In this document: positions 1-10,368 of the stretch, one piece after another
How the letters are laid out: each line of letters starts with the position of its first letter
Numbering within the stretch: the first letter of the stretch is position 1
Translations under genes and position numbers: made by a program
The notes under the pieces: model-generated
Seen by the model: the letters and a program-made list of their open reading frames with translations, nothing else
What the model was told of the DNA's origin: nothing
Databases searched by the model: none
Assembly (NCBI RefSeq): GCF_900156535.1
Contig: NZ_FTNV01000006.1
Coordinates: 1 to 48,408 of the forward strand
Source: Roseovarius nanhaiticus
GTDB lineage: Bacteria > Pseudomonadota > Alphaproteobacteria > Rhodobacterales > Rhodobacteraceae
Length of the DNA stretch: 48,408 nt
Direction of reading: 5' to 3'

Positions 1-1
1 C

Positions 2-43
2 GAAGCACTCGAGGCATGGAAAATCGCGGCCAATGTCGCTTGA
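2..43 (+). CDS. Possible 3' end of a gene cut by the window edge
   Basis: An open frame enters from the left edge and reads 13 codons (ending AWKIAANVA) before a TGA at 41-43. The residues look like an ordinary helical protein tail, but 13 codons are too few to assign a family or to exclude chance. No terminator hairpin is evident in the 40 bases that follow. Confidence 0.2.
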   Translation, partial: EALEAWKIAANVA

Positions 44-149
44 TGTGAGATCGGCACGCCAACCTGAAGACTGGCTGAGTTAATGTGACAACACCCCTTT
101 TGCTGTAAATCTGGCCTATGCCTGCAGCCTGCTGCCCTCGATCGCCGAG

Positions 150-890
150 GTGTGCCGCCGCATCGGCATCAATCGCCAGCAATTCAACAAGTATCTGGCC
201 GGGGCGGTGCGCCCGTCGCGGCACAATATGCGGCGGATCTGCGACTTTTTCGGTGTGACCGAATCCGAGCTGCTGATGGAGCCTGCGCGCTTTGCCGGCC
301 TCGTGTCGCTGCGCAAGCCCGCAGGCCGGGGCGCGGCGCCGCAATATCTGGACGCGGTCGAAAATCTGCACCGCCTTTCGGGCGAGATGGGCCAGTATGT
401 GGGCTGGTATTTCCGCTACTTCTACACGTTCGGCTATCCGGGCCATATCACCCGTTCGCTGGCTGTCATCACCGAAAAGGACGGGCGACACCTGTGGAAG
501 AATATCGAGACGGGCACAGATCCCGACAAGGCGCAATCGCGCTTCGTCGGCAAATACGAGGGGCTGGCCTTTCATCTGGGACACCGCATCCACATCATCG
601 AATATGACGTGCTGGCGGCCAGCTCGATCACGCAACTGATGCTCTACCCGTCCTATACGCCGCGCCCTGGCCATCTGCGCGGGGTGCAGACGGGCGGTTC
701 GATGCGGCGGGGCCGCAAGCCCGCGGCCTCGGCCGTGGTGCTGGAATTTCTGGGCGAGCGCATCGACATTCGTCGCGCCTTGGCCCGCTGCGGCCTGTTC
801 GAGCCCGATGAGGTCGACGACTGGATCAAGCGGCTGATCGAGAACAGGATCGACGCGGGCGAATGGGTGTTTGAGATCGACGAGATCTGA
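150..890 (+). CDS. XRE-family helix-turn-helix transcriptional regulator (start probably damaged)
   Basis: A DNA-binding regulator of 246 codons from the first usable GTG. Residues 1-42 hold a Cro/C1-type helix-turn-helix (RRIGINRQQFNKYLAG, then RPSRHNMRRICDFFGV). The remaining 200 residues are an uncharacterised effector or oligomerisation region. The GTG start is doubtful: the same frame continues upstream to 84 with a peptide that reads like the missing first helix (NTPFAVNLAYACSLLPSIAE), and an ATG at 83-85 is out of frame by a single base. A one-base insertion after the start codon, or a non-ATG start such as CTG at 111, would explain this. Without those residues the first helix of the domain is missing. 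The gene lies just upstream of the molybdenum dehydrogenase operon on the same strand, so it may regulate it; that is inference from position. Confidence 0.8.
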   Translation: MCRRIGINRQQFNKYLAGAVRPSRHNMRRICDFFGVTESELLMEPARFAGLVSLRKPAGRGAAPQYLDAVENLHRLSGEMGQYVGWYFRYFYTFGYPGHITRSLAVITEKDGRHLWKNIETGTDPDKAQSRFVGKYEGLAFHLGHRIHIIEYDVLAASSITQLMLYPSYTPRPGHLRGVQTGGSMRRGRKPAASAVVLEFLGERIDIRRALARCGLFEPDEVDDWIKRLIENRIDAGEWVFEIDEI

Positions 891-921
891 CGGCGCCGCC
901 CATCCGCCGCCAATCCCCGGT

Positions 922-946
922 GGAACCGGGATCCCCCCGGCGGGTT
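922..946 (+). promoter_or_regulatory. GGAAC-N16-GGTT promoter-like sequence before the dehydrogenase operon
   Basis: GGAAC at 922-926 and GGTT at 943-946 are 16 bases apart, close to the alphaproteobacterial EcfG-type pattern. The -35 element sits inside a short GC hairpin (CCCGGT, 3-nt loop, ACCGGG, 916-930). Chance occurrence in GC-rich DNA is quite possible. Confidence 0.2.
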
Positions 947-989
947 GTAGCCCCATGCGGCAGCAACGCCATGCGCGGGAGCAACCTCA

Positions 990-1499
990 ATGATGAAGAC
1001 CACCCTGACGATCAACGGCACCTCACATGATCTGGAGGCGGACGCGCGTACCACGCTGCTCGATGCGCTGCGCAACCATCTGGATCTGACCGGGTCCAAG
1101 AAGGGCTGCGACCACGGGCAATGCGGTGCCTGCACGGTCATCGTCAACGGGCGGCGCATCAACAGCTGTCTCACGCTGGCCTGCATGCATGACGGGGACG
1201 AGATCACCACAATCGAAGGGATCGGAACACCGGGCAGCATGGCCGCGCTGCAGGATGCCTTTGTGCGGCATGACGCCTATCAATGCGGCTATTGCACGCC
1301 CGGCCAGATCTGCTCGGCCACGGCGATGCTGGAAGAGCTCCGCGAGGGCTGGCCCAGCAATGTATCCGACAGCCTCGATGCAGAGGTGCGGCTGACCGCG
1401 CAGGAAATTTCCGAGCGGATGAGCGGCAATCTCTGCCGCTGCGCCGCCTATCCCAACATCGTCGCCGCCATTGCCGAGATCGCGGAGGACAAGACATGA
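990..1499 (+). CDS. Aldehyde/xanthine dehydrogenase small subunit, 2x[2Fe-2S] (PaoA-like)
   Basis: Electron-transfer subunit of a molybdenum hydroxylase, 169 aa. The N-terminal plant-type [2Fe-2S] domain has Cys40, Cys45, Cys48 and Cys60 in the usual C-x4-C-x2-C-x11-C spacing. The C-terminal helical domain binds a second cluster through the CGYC motif (Cys99, Cys102) and CRC (Cys149, Cys151). GGGAG at 977-981 gives a good ribosome site for ATG 990. Electrons would pass from the molybdenum site in the large subunit through these clusters to FAD in the middle subunit. E. coli PaoA has a Tat signal peptide; this protein starts directly with the ferredoxin fold, so the complex should be cytoplasmic. 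The stop overlaps the next start in ATGA. Confidence 0.93.
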   Translation: MMKTTLTINGTSHDLEADARTTLLDALRNHLDLTGSKKGCDHGQCGACTVIVNGRRINSCLTLACMHDGDEITTIEGIGTPGSMAALQDAFVRHDAYQCGYCTPGQICSATAMLEELREGWPSNVSDSLDAEVRLTAQEISERMSGNLCRCAAYPNIVAAIAEIAEDKT

Positions 1500-2488
1500 G
1501 GCCCTTCGACTACGAGCGCGCCACCGATACCCAAGGCGCGGCCCGCGCCGCAGAGGACGGCGCCACGATCATCGCGGGCGGCACGAACCTGCTGGACCTC
1601 ATGAAGCTGGAAGTCATGGCGCCGGAGCGCCTGATCGACATCACCCGGCTCGACCTGAAGCGGATCGACGAGACGCCGGAGGGCGGTTTGCGCATCGGCG
1701 CGCTGGTCACCAACAGCGATCTGGCCGCGCATCCCGCCGTGCGGCGCGATCATCGCGTATTGTCGCGCGCCCTACTGGCCGGGGCATCGGGGCAGCTGCG
1801 CAACAAGGCGACGACGGGCGGCAACCTGTGCCAACGCACCCGCTGCTATTATTTCTACGACACCGACATGCCCTGCAACAAGCGTCAGCCCGGCTCTGGT
1901 TGCCAGGCGATTGGCGGCGCCACGCGCCTGCACGCAATCCTTGGCGCCAGCCCGCAGTGCATCGCCACCCATCCCAGCGATATGGCCGTCGCGCTACGCG
2001 CGCTCGGTGCCGAAATCGAAATCGAGGATACCGGGGGCGAAACCCGCCGCCTGCCCCTGCAAGAGTTCTACCGCCTGCCCGGTGACGCGCCCCAGCATGA
2101 TAACACGCTTGCGCCCGGCGATCTGATCACAGCCGTGATCCTGCCCGCGCCGGTGCCCGGGGCGCGGCACGTCTATCGCAAGGTGCGCGACCGCGCGTCC
2201 TATGCATTCGCGCTGGTGTCGGTCGCTGCCGTGGCGCGCATGGACGAGGGCCGGATCGGGCATATCGCGCTGGCCTTCGGAGGGGTGGCGCATATGCCTT
2301 GGCGCGATGGCGCGGTCGAGGATTTGCTGGCAGGAGAGACGCCTTCCGATGCGCTTTTTGCCGAGGCGGCGGATTTGCTGCTGAAGGAGGCTCAAGGCCA
2401 TGGTGGCAATGATTTCAAGATCCCGCTCACCCGCAGAACGCTGAAGGCGGTGCTGCGCGAGGTCTGCAGCGCGGAGGACGCGGCATGA
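1496..2488 (+). CDS. Aldehyde/xanthine dehydrogenase FAD-binding subunit (PaoB/YagS-like)
   Basis: Middle subunit of 330 aa starting at the ATG that overlaps the previous stop (ATGA, 1496-1499). FAD-binding motifs are [10 protein letters not shown] (27-36) and [12 protein letters not shown] (106-117). The segment 112-155 carries Cys112, Cys117, Cys127, Cys136 and Cys155 with NKRQPGSGC, the insertion that in E. coli PaoB binds an extra [4Fe-4S] cluster; ordinary CoxM/XdhB subunits lack it. This places the enzyme with PaoABC-type aldehyde oxidoreductases or 4-hydroxybenzoyl-CoA reductase-like proteins rather than true xanthine dehydrogenase. The substrate cannot be read from the sequence. Confidence 0.92.
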   Translation: MRPFDYERATDTQGAARAAEDGATIIAGGTNLLDLMKLEVMAPERLIDITRLDLKRIDETPEGGLRIGALVTNSDLAAHPAVRRDHRVLSRALLAGASGQLRNKATTGGNLCQRTRCYYFYDTDMPCNKRQPGSGCQAIGGATRLHAILGASPQCIATHPSDMAVALRALGAEIEIEDTGGETRRLPLQEFYRLPGDAPQHDNTLAPGDLITAVILPAPVPGARHVYRKVRDRASYAFALVSVAAVARMDEGRIGHIALAFGGVAHMPWRDGAVEDLLAGETPSDALFAEAADLLLKEAQGHGGNDFKIPLTRRTLKAVLREVCSAEDAA

Positions 2489-4692
2489 ACAAGACGGTCA
2501 CGATGGACGCACCCGCAACCGAGCGGCGCCTGGATGACATGGTGCAAGGGCTGGTGGGCAAGCCGCTGGACCGGCCCGATGGTCCCCGCAAGGTGACCGG
2601 AACCGCGACCTATGCGCATGAATGGAATTTGGCCGGGCGCGCCTATGGCGTCTTTGTTCCCGCGCCCTTTGCCCGCGGTACGATCACCTCGCTGGATACT
2701 GAGGCGGTCGAGGCGATGGACGGCGTCTTGCGCGTCATCACTGATGCACGATTCCTGCGCAATCCGGCGCAGGGCACCGCGAATGAGGCGCCCATCCAAG
2801 GCTGGGATGATGTGCATTACATGGGCCAGCCCGTCGCGTTGGTCGTCGCCGAAAGTTTTGAAGCGGCGCGGCATGGCGCGCAAAACCTGTCGATGACATG
2901 GGAGGCGCGCGACGCGACTTTGGACCCAGATACGGCCCCAACCGATGCGGGCGAGGATTTCGCCCAAGGCGATCTGGACGCCGCGATGAAGAACGCCCAT
3001 GCCAGCGTCGATGCCACCTACCGCACCCCCGGCCATAACAGCGCGGCGATGGAGCCGCATTGCTCGGCCGCGGTGTGGCACGGCGATGAGCTCACCCTTT
3101 ATGGCAGCTATCAGATGGTGAATTTCAATGTAAACGAGCTGGCCGATGCGCTGGGGATTGACGCCGAAAAGGTGCATATGCGCGTGCCCTATGTGGGCGG
3201 CGGCTTTGGCTCGAAACTGGGCATCGCGCCCGAAGCGGTGGCCGCCGCCATCGCCGCCAAGGAATTGGACCGCCCCGTTGTGGTCGCGCTCAGCCGCCCG
3301 CAAGTGTTCGAGGCGACGATGCGCCGGTCGGAAACGCGCCAACGCCTGCGCCTTGCGGCGGATGCGGATGGCAGGCTGACCGGGATCGGACACGAGGCTC
3401 TGGTCTCGAACCTTACGGGCGAGGAATTCTCCGAGCCGGTGACGCAGTCCACCCATTTCCTCTATGCGGGCAAGCACCGCAAGCTGGCCATCGATATCGC
3501 GCGGCTGAACCGGACCTGCGCCGGATCGGTGCGCGCGCCGGGCGAAGCGGTGGGCATGCCCACGCTGGAAAACGCCATGGACGAGCTGGCCGAGAAACTG
3601 GGGATCGATCCCATCGAGCTGCGCAAGCGCAACCTGCCGGACTGCCACCCCGAAAGCGGGCTGCCATATTCGTCGCGCAAATATGCCGAGGCGATGGATG
3701 CCGGCGCCAAGGCGTTCGGCTGGGACCAGCGCAACCGCACGCCCGGCGCGCGGCGCGAGGGCGAATGGCTGATCGGGCATGGCATGGCGGGCGCCAGCCG
3801 CGTCAATATGATCGGCCCGGCTTCGGCGCGGGTAACGCTGGATCTGGATGATGCTGGCCAGCTGCGGGCCACGGTCGAGACGGACATGACCGATATCGGC
3901 ACCGGCACCTACGCCATCCTCAGCCAGATCGCGGGCGAGATGCTGGGCCTGCCGATGGATCGCGTCACGGCGCGGCTTGGCAATTCGGACCACCCCAGCG
4001 GCTCTGGCTCGGGCGGTTCGATCGGTGCGTCCTCGACCGGCTCGGCGGTGTTCCTCGCCTGCGAGGATCTGCGCGCGGCGATCTGCGCGCGGCTGGGCTG
4101 CGACGAGGGCGAGCTGACGCTGAAGGACGGCACCGCAACTGCGGGTAATGTGCGCCGGGCGCTTGGCGATATTCTGGACGGAGAGGCGCTGTCGGCGACA
4201 GGCACCGTGCAGCCCGGCGACACCGCCAGCGATGTCAGTCAGGCGTCATACGGCGCCTATTTCTGCGAGGTCGCGGTCAATGCCGTCACCGGCGAGACGC
4301 GCGTGCGCCGGATGACTGGCGCATTTGGCGCGGGGCGCATCCTAAACGCCAAGACCGCCACATCGCAATGCTATGGCGGCATGACCTGGGGCATCGGCAT
4401 GGCCCTGACCGAAGAGCTGATTCATGACGCGCGCGACGGCCATATCGTCAACGCCGATCTGGCCGAATACCATGTGCCGGTCAATCTGGACGTGCCGCAG
4501 CTGGACGTGATCCTTCTGGACGAGCGCGACGACTGGGCCTGCCCGATCCAGACCAAGGGCATTGGCGAGCTTGGGTTCTGCGGCGCGGCGGGGGCGGTGC
4601 TGAACGCCATCTACAACGCGACGGGCGTACGCGTGCGCCACTATCCGGCGACGCTGGACAAGATCATCGCAGAGCTGCCCGAGCCGGACTGA
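2485..4692 (+). CDS. Aldehyde/xanthine dehydrogenase molybdenum-binding subunit (PaoC/YagR-like)
   Basis: Catalytic subunit of 735 aa binding the molybdopterin cofactor, again coupled by an ATGA overlap (2485-2488). Visible landmarks: an N-terminal a/b hammerhead ([18 protein letters not shown]), the cofactor-contact segment [12 protein letters not shown], the [20 protein letters not shown] region, the glycine-rich [16 protein letters not shown] loop, and the C-terminal [12 protein letters not shown] motif whose Glu695 corresponds to the catalytic base of the family. Length and motif order fit PaoC. No XdhC/PaoD-type maturation gene lies next to it, so cofactor insertion must be served from elsewhere. 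Substrates of related enzymes are aldehydes or N-heterocycles. Confidence 0.93.
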   Translation: MNKTVTMDAPATERRLDDMVQGLVGKPLDRPDGPRKVTGTATYAHEWNLAGRAYGVFVPAPFARGTITSLDTEAVEAMDGVLRVITDARFLRNPAQGTANEAPIQGWDDVHYMGQPVALVVAESFEAARHGAQNLSMTWEARDATLDPDTAPTDAGEDFAQGDLDAAMKNAHASVDATYRTPGHNSAAMEPHCSAAVWHGDELTLYGSYQMVNFNVNELADALGIDAEKVHMRVPYVGGGFGSKLGIAPEAVAAAIAAKELDRPVVVALSRPQVFEATMRRSETRQRLRLAADADGRLTGIGHEALVSNLTGEEFSEPVTQSTHFLYAGKHRKLAIDIARLNRTCAGSVRAPGEAVGMPTLENAMDELAEKLGIDPIELRKRNLPDCHPESGLPYSSRKYAEAMDAGAKAFGWDQRNRTPGARREGEWLIGHGMAGASRVNMIGPASARVTLDLDDAGQLRATVETDMTDIGTGTYAILSQIAGEMLGLPMDRVTARLGNSDHPSGSGSGGSIGASSTGSAVFLACEDLRAAICARLGCDEGELTLKDGTATAGNVRRALGDILDGEALSATGTVQPGDTASDVSQASYGAYFCEVAVNAVTGETRVRRMTGAFGAGRILNAKTATSQCYGGMTWGIGMALTEELIHDARDGHIVNADLAEYHVPVNLDVPQLDVILLDERDDWACPIQTKGIGELGFCGAAGAVLNAIYNATGVRVRHYPATLDKIIAELPEPD

Positions 4693-4814
4693 CACGCGGG
4701 CGCGGGACGTTGGATGCGGCGCGTAACCTGTCATCGATCTGGTCTGCGCCGATGCCTCATCACAGATCACACCCCGCCCCGGCCACGCCGCCGGTGCTGG
4801 CAATTCGCGCTTGG

Positions 4815-4843
4815 TTGCTCTTTCGAACATACTTTGCTTTTAT
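4815..4843 (+). promoter_or_regulatory. Sigma-70-like promoter before the CheB/CheR kinase pseudogene
   Basis: TTGCTC (4815-4820), a 17-base spacer and TTTTAT (4838-4843) lie about 70 bases before the ATG at 4913, in a locally AT-rich stretch. An AAGGAAAAGAGGG ribosome site follows at 4898-4910. The match is imperfect. Confidence 0.3.
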
Positions 4844-4912
4844 CGGTCCACAGCATTTGCAATTCCCTCTTTGGTTGACTGAAGCGAATGTCTTTTAAGG
4901 AAAAGAGGGCCG

Positions 4913-7900
4913 ATGGACGACGCGCGCGACGACACCCACCAGATTACGTCTCACCCCATCGTCGGAATCGGCGCCTCGGCCGGGGGTCTGGAGGCGCTGC
5001 AGGAACTGGTCGACCGTATCTCGCCCGATAGCGGGGCGTCCTATGTTGTCGTGCAGCATCTGTCGCCCGACCACACCTCCATCATGGATCAGCTGCTGCA
5101 GGCGCATACCCGCCTCAGCGTCCGCCAGATCGAGGACGAAATGACGCTGGAGCCGGATGCGATCTACCTCAATCCGCCGGGGTCCGAAGTCACCGTCGAA
5201 GGCCTGACATTGCGGCTGCACGACCGCCCGTCCTCGGGGCATCTGCAGGCGCCCATCGACAGGTTCTTTCGGGCGCTGGCCGATCAGCATGGGCGCGGCG
5301 CCTATTGCGTGATCCTGTCCGGCACCGGATCGGACGGCACCGAGGGACTGCGCGCGATCAAAAGTGCGGGCGGCATTGCCATCGTGCAGGAGAGCGGCAA
5401 TGCGCGCTTTCCCGGCATGCCCAACAGCGCCGCCGCCACCGGGCAGGTGGATTTCATCCTGCGCGCCGCGGACATCCCCGCGCGGCTTGATGACATCATC
5501 CGCCACCGCACGCAGCTGAACAGCGCCGCCGACCGCGACGCGATCCAGTCCGATATCGAGAGCAAGCTGCCCGAAGTAGTCGCGGTGCTGGAGCGCAATT
5601 ACGACCATGATTTCTCGGAATACAAACCCGGCACGCTGGTCCGGCGGATCGAGCGGCGCATGTCGCTGCAACGGCTGCGCTCGGTCGATACCTACCTCAG
5701 CCGTCTGGGCGAGGACGAGGAGGAGGCCAAGCGTCTCTTTCAGGATTTCATGATCGGGGTCACGCGGTTCTTTCGCGACGAAGACAGTTTTGACGCACTA
5801 AGAAAGCAGGTAATCGAGCCGCTGATGGCGCAGCGGCCCGATGCCATCCGGGCGTGGGTGCCGGGCTGCTCGACCGGCGAAGAGGCCTATTCCATCGCGA
5901 TCCTGCTGGTCGAGGCGATGCGCAAGGCGGATATGCAGATCCCGCTGCAGGTGTTTGGCAGCGATATCGACGTTGCGGCGCTGAGCCATGCACGCGAAGG
6001 GCTCTACCGGGCCGGTGCCGTCAATACCCTGCCCAATCCGATCCTGAACGCGTATTTCCGCGAGGAGGAGAAGGGCTGGCGCACCATCCCGCTTTTGCGC
6101 GAGATCTGCGTGTTCGCGCCCCATAACCTGATCCAGGACCCGCCCTATTCCCGGCTTGATCTGATCACCTGCCGCAACCTGATGATCTATATGTCCTCGA
6201 CCCTGCAACAGAGGGTGATCCCGCGCTTTCACTTTGCGCTGAACACCAGTGGCGGTCTGATGCTTGGCCCGTCCGAGGGGCTGGCGGGAGAGGACGCGCT
6301 GTTTGATGTGGTTGACAAATCGCACAAGATTTTCCGCCGCAACGACACTGCGCCGGTGCATTACACCGCCCTGTCGGACCGCCGCCCGCAAGCGCGGGCT
6401 GGCCGCACGGCGCAGACAAAGGTGGTTCCGCCCGGTGATCCGTCCAGCCGAACCTACAAGGACCGCACGTCTCATGAGAGGGACGCCGAGCGCGCCTATT
6501 TGGCCGAGCATGCCGCGCCCTTTGCGCTGATCGGGCGCAAGGGCGCGGTCACGTATCTGTCGCGCGAGATGTCGCGCTTTGCCCGTCCCGCGCATGGCAC
6601 GCCGTCGACCCAGATCGACGCGTTTCTGGCCGAGGAACTGCGCCTGCCGGTGCGCGGCGCCATCGCCCAGGGCGGCGGCATCGTCGAAGCGCGCCGAGCT
6701 GCGCAACATCGTGGTGCCGGACGACGGCGAGAACCGGCTGTTCGACATCACCGTCGCGCCGGTCGATGACCGGACGGACCAACTGCTTTTGGTGCTGCAC
6801 CCGGTCCGGTTTCGCGGCTCGGGCGACGCGGCCAAATCTGTCGAGGCGCGCAAATCCGAGGACCGCTTCATGCTGGAGCGCGAGCTGGCCTCGGTCCGCG
6901 AACAGCTGAGCCAGATCCAGCACGAATACGAAAGCTCGACGCAGGAGGCCGACAGCTCGCACGAAGAGCTGCTCTCGATGAACGAGGAATTGCAGAGCAG
7001 CAACGAAGAATTGGAGACCTCGCGCGAGGAACTGCAATCCATCAACGAAGAGCTGGAGACCGTCAATTCCGAGTTGAGCGAGAATAACCGCCAACTTGTC
7101 CGTGCCAATAGCGACCTGAAAAACCTCTTTGAGTCCACCGATCTGGCGACCCTGTTCTTGGACAAGTTCCTGTCCGTGCGCAGCTTTACCCCCGCCACCA
7201 CGCGGCTGTTTGGCGTCAAGGACCGCGATATCGGGCGGCCTATCCGCGATCTGTCCTCGCGCATCGACTATCCCGAACTTGAGGCCGACGCCGAAGAGGT
7301 CCAGCGCAGCCTGCAGATGATCGAACGCGAGGTGACGATTACCGCCACCGACGAGACCTTCATCCTGCGCATCCGCCCGTACCGCACCACCGATGACCGG
7401 CTGGATGGCTATGTCCTGGCCTTCTACGACATCTCGGAGCGCAAGCGCGCCGAGAAACAGCTGGCCCGCAACGAGCGCGATCTGGCCCGGCGATATGGCG
7501 AGCTGGAAACCCTTTATGACACCACGCCCGTGGGCCTGTCGCTGATGGACCGCGAATTGCGCTGGCTGCGGATCAATCAGGAACTGGCCGATATCAACGG
7601 CTTTTCAGTCGAGGACCACATCAACAAGCGGCAGGAAGAGCTGATCCCCGATATCGACAGCCGCATATCGGACCAGATGCAGCGCGTTTTCGAGACTGGC
7701 GAGGCCATTCGCGGCATTCGCGTGGACGGCTAGACCCCAAAAGACCCGGATCAGGTGCGCCATTGGATCGTCGATTACTTCCCCGTCACATCCGACGGTG
7801 AGGTGTTCGCCCTTGGCACCTGCGTGCGCGAGGTGACCGAGGAGTATGCCCTCAGCCGCGATCTGGCGCAAAGCGAGGCGCGCCTGCGGACCGCTGCGAC

Positions 7901-8837
7901 GCAAAGCCCCATCCATTTTGTCCAGATTGATGAGCATGCCAGTATCGTCTGGGCGCAGGGCGGCCTGCCGGGCCTGCCCACACCCGATGACACATTGCGC
8001 GCGCTCAACGAAGGTATGCCACGCGATGTCAGCGAGGCCATCGAAGCACAAATCGTAGCCAATCGCGAGGATGACCTGCCCAAGGTCTTTGACATCCGCC
8101 TCACCGTCGACGGCGAGGATCTTTGCTATCAGGTCAATCTTGACCGGTTTCGACAGGTTCCGGCCGAGGATGACTATATTCTCGTCTTCACCGATGTGAC
8201 CGAGCGCCGGGCGCTGGAAGATCGCCAGCACGTCCTGCTCAGCGAATTGCAGCACAGGGTCAAGAACACGCTGGCGACGGTCTCGGCCATTGCGCGTTTC
8301 CTGGTCGCGGGCGCCGACACGCCCGAAGCCTAACGCAAGAGACTGGACGAGTGTCTCAGTGCGATCTTGCGCACGCATGACCTGCTGACCAACGCGGATT
8401 GGAGAGGCACCACATTGGGCGAGATCATCGAGATCGAAGCCGCCGCCTATACCGACCGACCGGACGAGCGCATTCGCCTGACCGGGGACAGGTTGGTGTT
8501 CAACCCGCGCGAGGCCGTCAGCATCGGCATGGGCATCCATGAACTGCTGACCAACGCCGCGAAATACGGCGCGCTCAGCACGCGGGACGGCGAAATCCAC
8601 ATCAAGACCGAAAACCACGGTGGCCGCCGCCTGATCTGGACGGAACGAAACGGGCCGCCTGTGGTTAGACCCGATAACGAGGGATTTGGTAGTTTCCTGA
8701 TTCAAAAGGTATTGCGCGCCGAATTGCAGGGCCATATCGAAATGAACTTCAAAAAGGCAGGATTGGAATGCCGGATAGAGCTGCCCCCTACGGCTCTGTC
8801 GGAGGAGGAAGCCCATGCGCCGGATACTGGTTCTTGA
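4913..8837 (+). pseudogene. CheB-CheR-PAS-HWE histidine kinase fusion, broken by one frameshift and two stops
   Basis: Remains of a roughly 1,300-residue hybrid sensor. In order: a CheB methylesterase domain (GIGASAGG, VQHLSPDH, GTGSDGTEG carry the Ser/His/Asp triad); a CheR methyltransferase domain (VPGCSTGEEAYS; CRNLMIYM); a long Glu-rich coiled coil (about 6870-7110); two or more PAS domains; and an HWE-type kinase (H-box SELQHRVKN, N-box HELLTNAAKYGALS, WTE motif). Three lesions break it. Near 6689-6695 one extra base moves the frame (…GGIVEA to AELRNIVV…). TAG at 7731-7733 and TAA at 8331-8333 are in frame with recognisable protein on both sides (IRVDG*TPKDPD; TPEA*RKRLDE). The end overlaps the response regulator by 23 bases. 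Separate fragments could still be made, but no full-length sensor. Confidence 0.85.
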
Positions 8838-9171
8838 TGACGAGGCATTGATCGCGCTCGATCTGGCGGGGGTGCTGGAGGATGAAGGCTTTGCCGTCTG
8901 CGGGCCGTATAACAGCGTTGATGACGCCCTCGATGCCATCGACGCGCACGCGCCAGACGGGGCCATTCTCGACGTCAATCTGGGTCAGGACAAAACCAGC
9001 GCGCCTGTCGCTGACCGTCTCGGCCAGCACGACATCCCCTTCGCCTTTCTGACAGGCTACGAGCAGATCGACGAGAAGCTTGAAGAGAGGCATCGGGACA
9101 GGCCACGGCTGGGCAAGCCGTTTGACCGGACCAGAATTGCCACCCTCGTGAGGGGCATGCTTGGAAATTGA
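8815..9171 (+). CDS. Single-domain response regulator
   Basis: A 118-aa receiver domain without an output domain. Acidic pocket Asp8/Asp9, phospho-acceptor Asp53 (AILDVNL), switch Thr80 and Lys101 (GKPF) are all in place. The ATG follows GGAGGAGG (8800-8807) and overlaps the tail of the broken kinase gene, so it was its co-transcribed partner. Single-domain receivers paired with HWE kinases usually act through protein contacts or as phosphate sinks. With the adjacent kinase disrupted, it may be orphaned or served by another HWE kinase such as the one at 15480-17645; that is inference. Confidence 0.9.
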   Translation: MRRILVLDDEALIALDLAGVLEDEGFAVCGPYNSVDDALDAIDAHAPDGAILDVNLGQDKTSAPVADRLGQHDIPFAFLTGYEQIDEKLEERHRDRPRLGKPFDRTRIATLVRGMLGN

Positions 9172-9197
9172 ACGCCCCTATTGCCGCCCTATCGCGT

Positions 9198-9222
9198 GCC
9201 CCCGCCGCCGAGTTGCGGGGGC
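9198..9222. terminator. Hairpin between convergent genes
   Basis: GCCCCCG (9198-9204) pairs with CGGGGGC (9216-9222) across an 11-base loop, between the response regulator and the oppositely oriented hydrolase gene. There is no T tract, so intrinsic termination strength is uncertain. Confidence 0.45.
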
Positions 9223-9236
9223 CAAGGGCAGATGCA

Positions 9237-10368
9237 CTACCATGACGCGCCACAAGCCGGGGACCGCGGCGGGATCTTACTCAGGTAGTATTCAACGCTT
9301 TTGTGATTGCCGGCGGCGTAATCGCGTCCGACCTCGCACCAGTCGACCAGCGCGGCGCGCGTCCAGTCGGGGCCGCCGGTTGCCAAGGCAGCAGGCTTGC
9401 CGGGCAGGCGCGCGTTGGCGCTGAACGTGATCTCGCGGGTTCCCGGCTCGAACCTCTCCAGCGATTGGTGCCACTGTTCATATGGCCAGATCAGCCGCAT
9501 GGTGCCCGCCTCGGGATCATATTCGGCGGTGAAAAGCGTGCCGAACCCTTCGGCAAAGCGGTCCTGATATAGCGGCGCGCGCGCAAACCCCTTGTGCAGA
9601 TCCGCCGACTTGGCATCGAGGCCGAGCAGATGCGCGTGCCTTTCGAAGGTTCGGGTGAAGTCCGGCCGGTCGGGGCGGCCAGCGCGCTGATGATTGGTCG
9701 CCACGGCGTGCGGCATGACATTGGCGCCGCCGCCGGGCAAAACCTCGACGCTGGCGCTGTCACCCGCGCGGTCCGCCAGGACGATGTTATAGGCCATGTG
9801 GGACGGCACGCGTTTCAGCACCGCAATCGCCTCGGAGACGGTCTCGCATGTCTCCAGCACGTAGCGCAGGATCGTTGTGATGCCAAAGCCCTTGGCGGTC
9901 TCGGATCTGCCGCCATAGGCGAGGGCGACGGCGAGGCCCGCATCATTGATGCCATCGGACAGACCCCAGAGAAATTCGACCATGCCCATAACGGGCCGCA
10001 CCCATTCGCTGCGCAGCAAAAGCCCCTCGTTCAGCTCGGGCGAGAGGTCGTAATTCCGCACGAGGCGCACGCCCGTCTCGTCCGCCAGCGCAGCCAGAGA
10101 GCAGCCGCCCAGATAGGTCGGCGGGCACCATGTCGCCAAGAACCGCGCCGCGCGGTCGCTGCCGCCCGAGACGGCGACCAGCTGATCATAGGTCGCCACC
10201 AGTTCGGGCATGTGGCGCAGCATCGCGGCCCGGCAAGCGTCCCGGTCCGGCATCGCCGCCGCGCCCTATGAACCAAGCCTCGTAGGCGGGCCACGAGCGT
10301 TGCCAGCGGGCGTGCCACGCGGGCCCGGCGCGCCGCTCGGAGACGGCATCGAATGTCATGGTGGTCAT
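9237..10368 (-). pseudogene. C45-family (acyl-CoA:6-APA acyltransferase-like) autoproteolytic hydrolase with N-terminal frameshift
   Basis: An N-terminal-nucleophile hydrolase of the C45/IAT-like family. The long frame (start ATG 10253, 338 aa) has the GGCS processing site with nucleophile Cys51, then VRNYD (about 65-69) and SHMAYNIVLAD further on. The natural start seems to be ATG 10368, which overlaps the esterase stop as ATGA and begins MTTMTFDAVSERRAGPAW, typical of the family's N-terminus. That frame does not join the main frame: removing one G from the CCC run at 10264-10266 (plus strand) would fuse them as …AWFIG-AAAMPDRDACR…. Either the gene is inactivated or that base is a sequencing error; initiation at 10253 could still yield a protein with the catalytic part. 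Substrate unknown; the family acts on amides, including bile-salt- and penicillin-like compounds. Confidence 0.75.

Noticed and set aside
916..960. Molybdenum-cofactor riboswitch before the dehydrogenase operon
   Set aside because: Only one small GC hairpin is present; the conserved Moco RNA elements were not found.
2392..3993. A 530-codon open frame on the minus strand, opposite the molybdenum subunit gene
   Set aside because: It lies wholly antisense to a gene with full family motifs. Its Arg/His/Ala-rich sequence is typical of the shadow of a GC-rich gene.
7731..7733. TAG as a pyrrolysine or readthrough codon in the kinase gene
   Set aside because: A second in-frame stop of another type (TAA) and a frameshift in the same gene point to decay rather than recoding.
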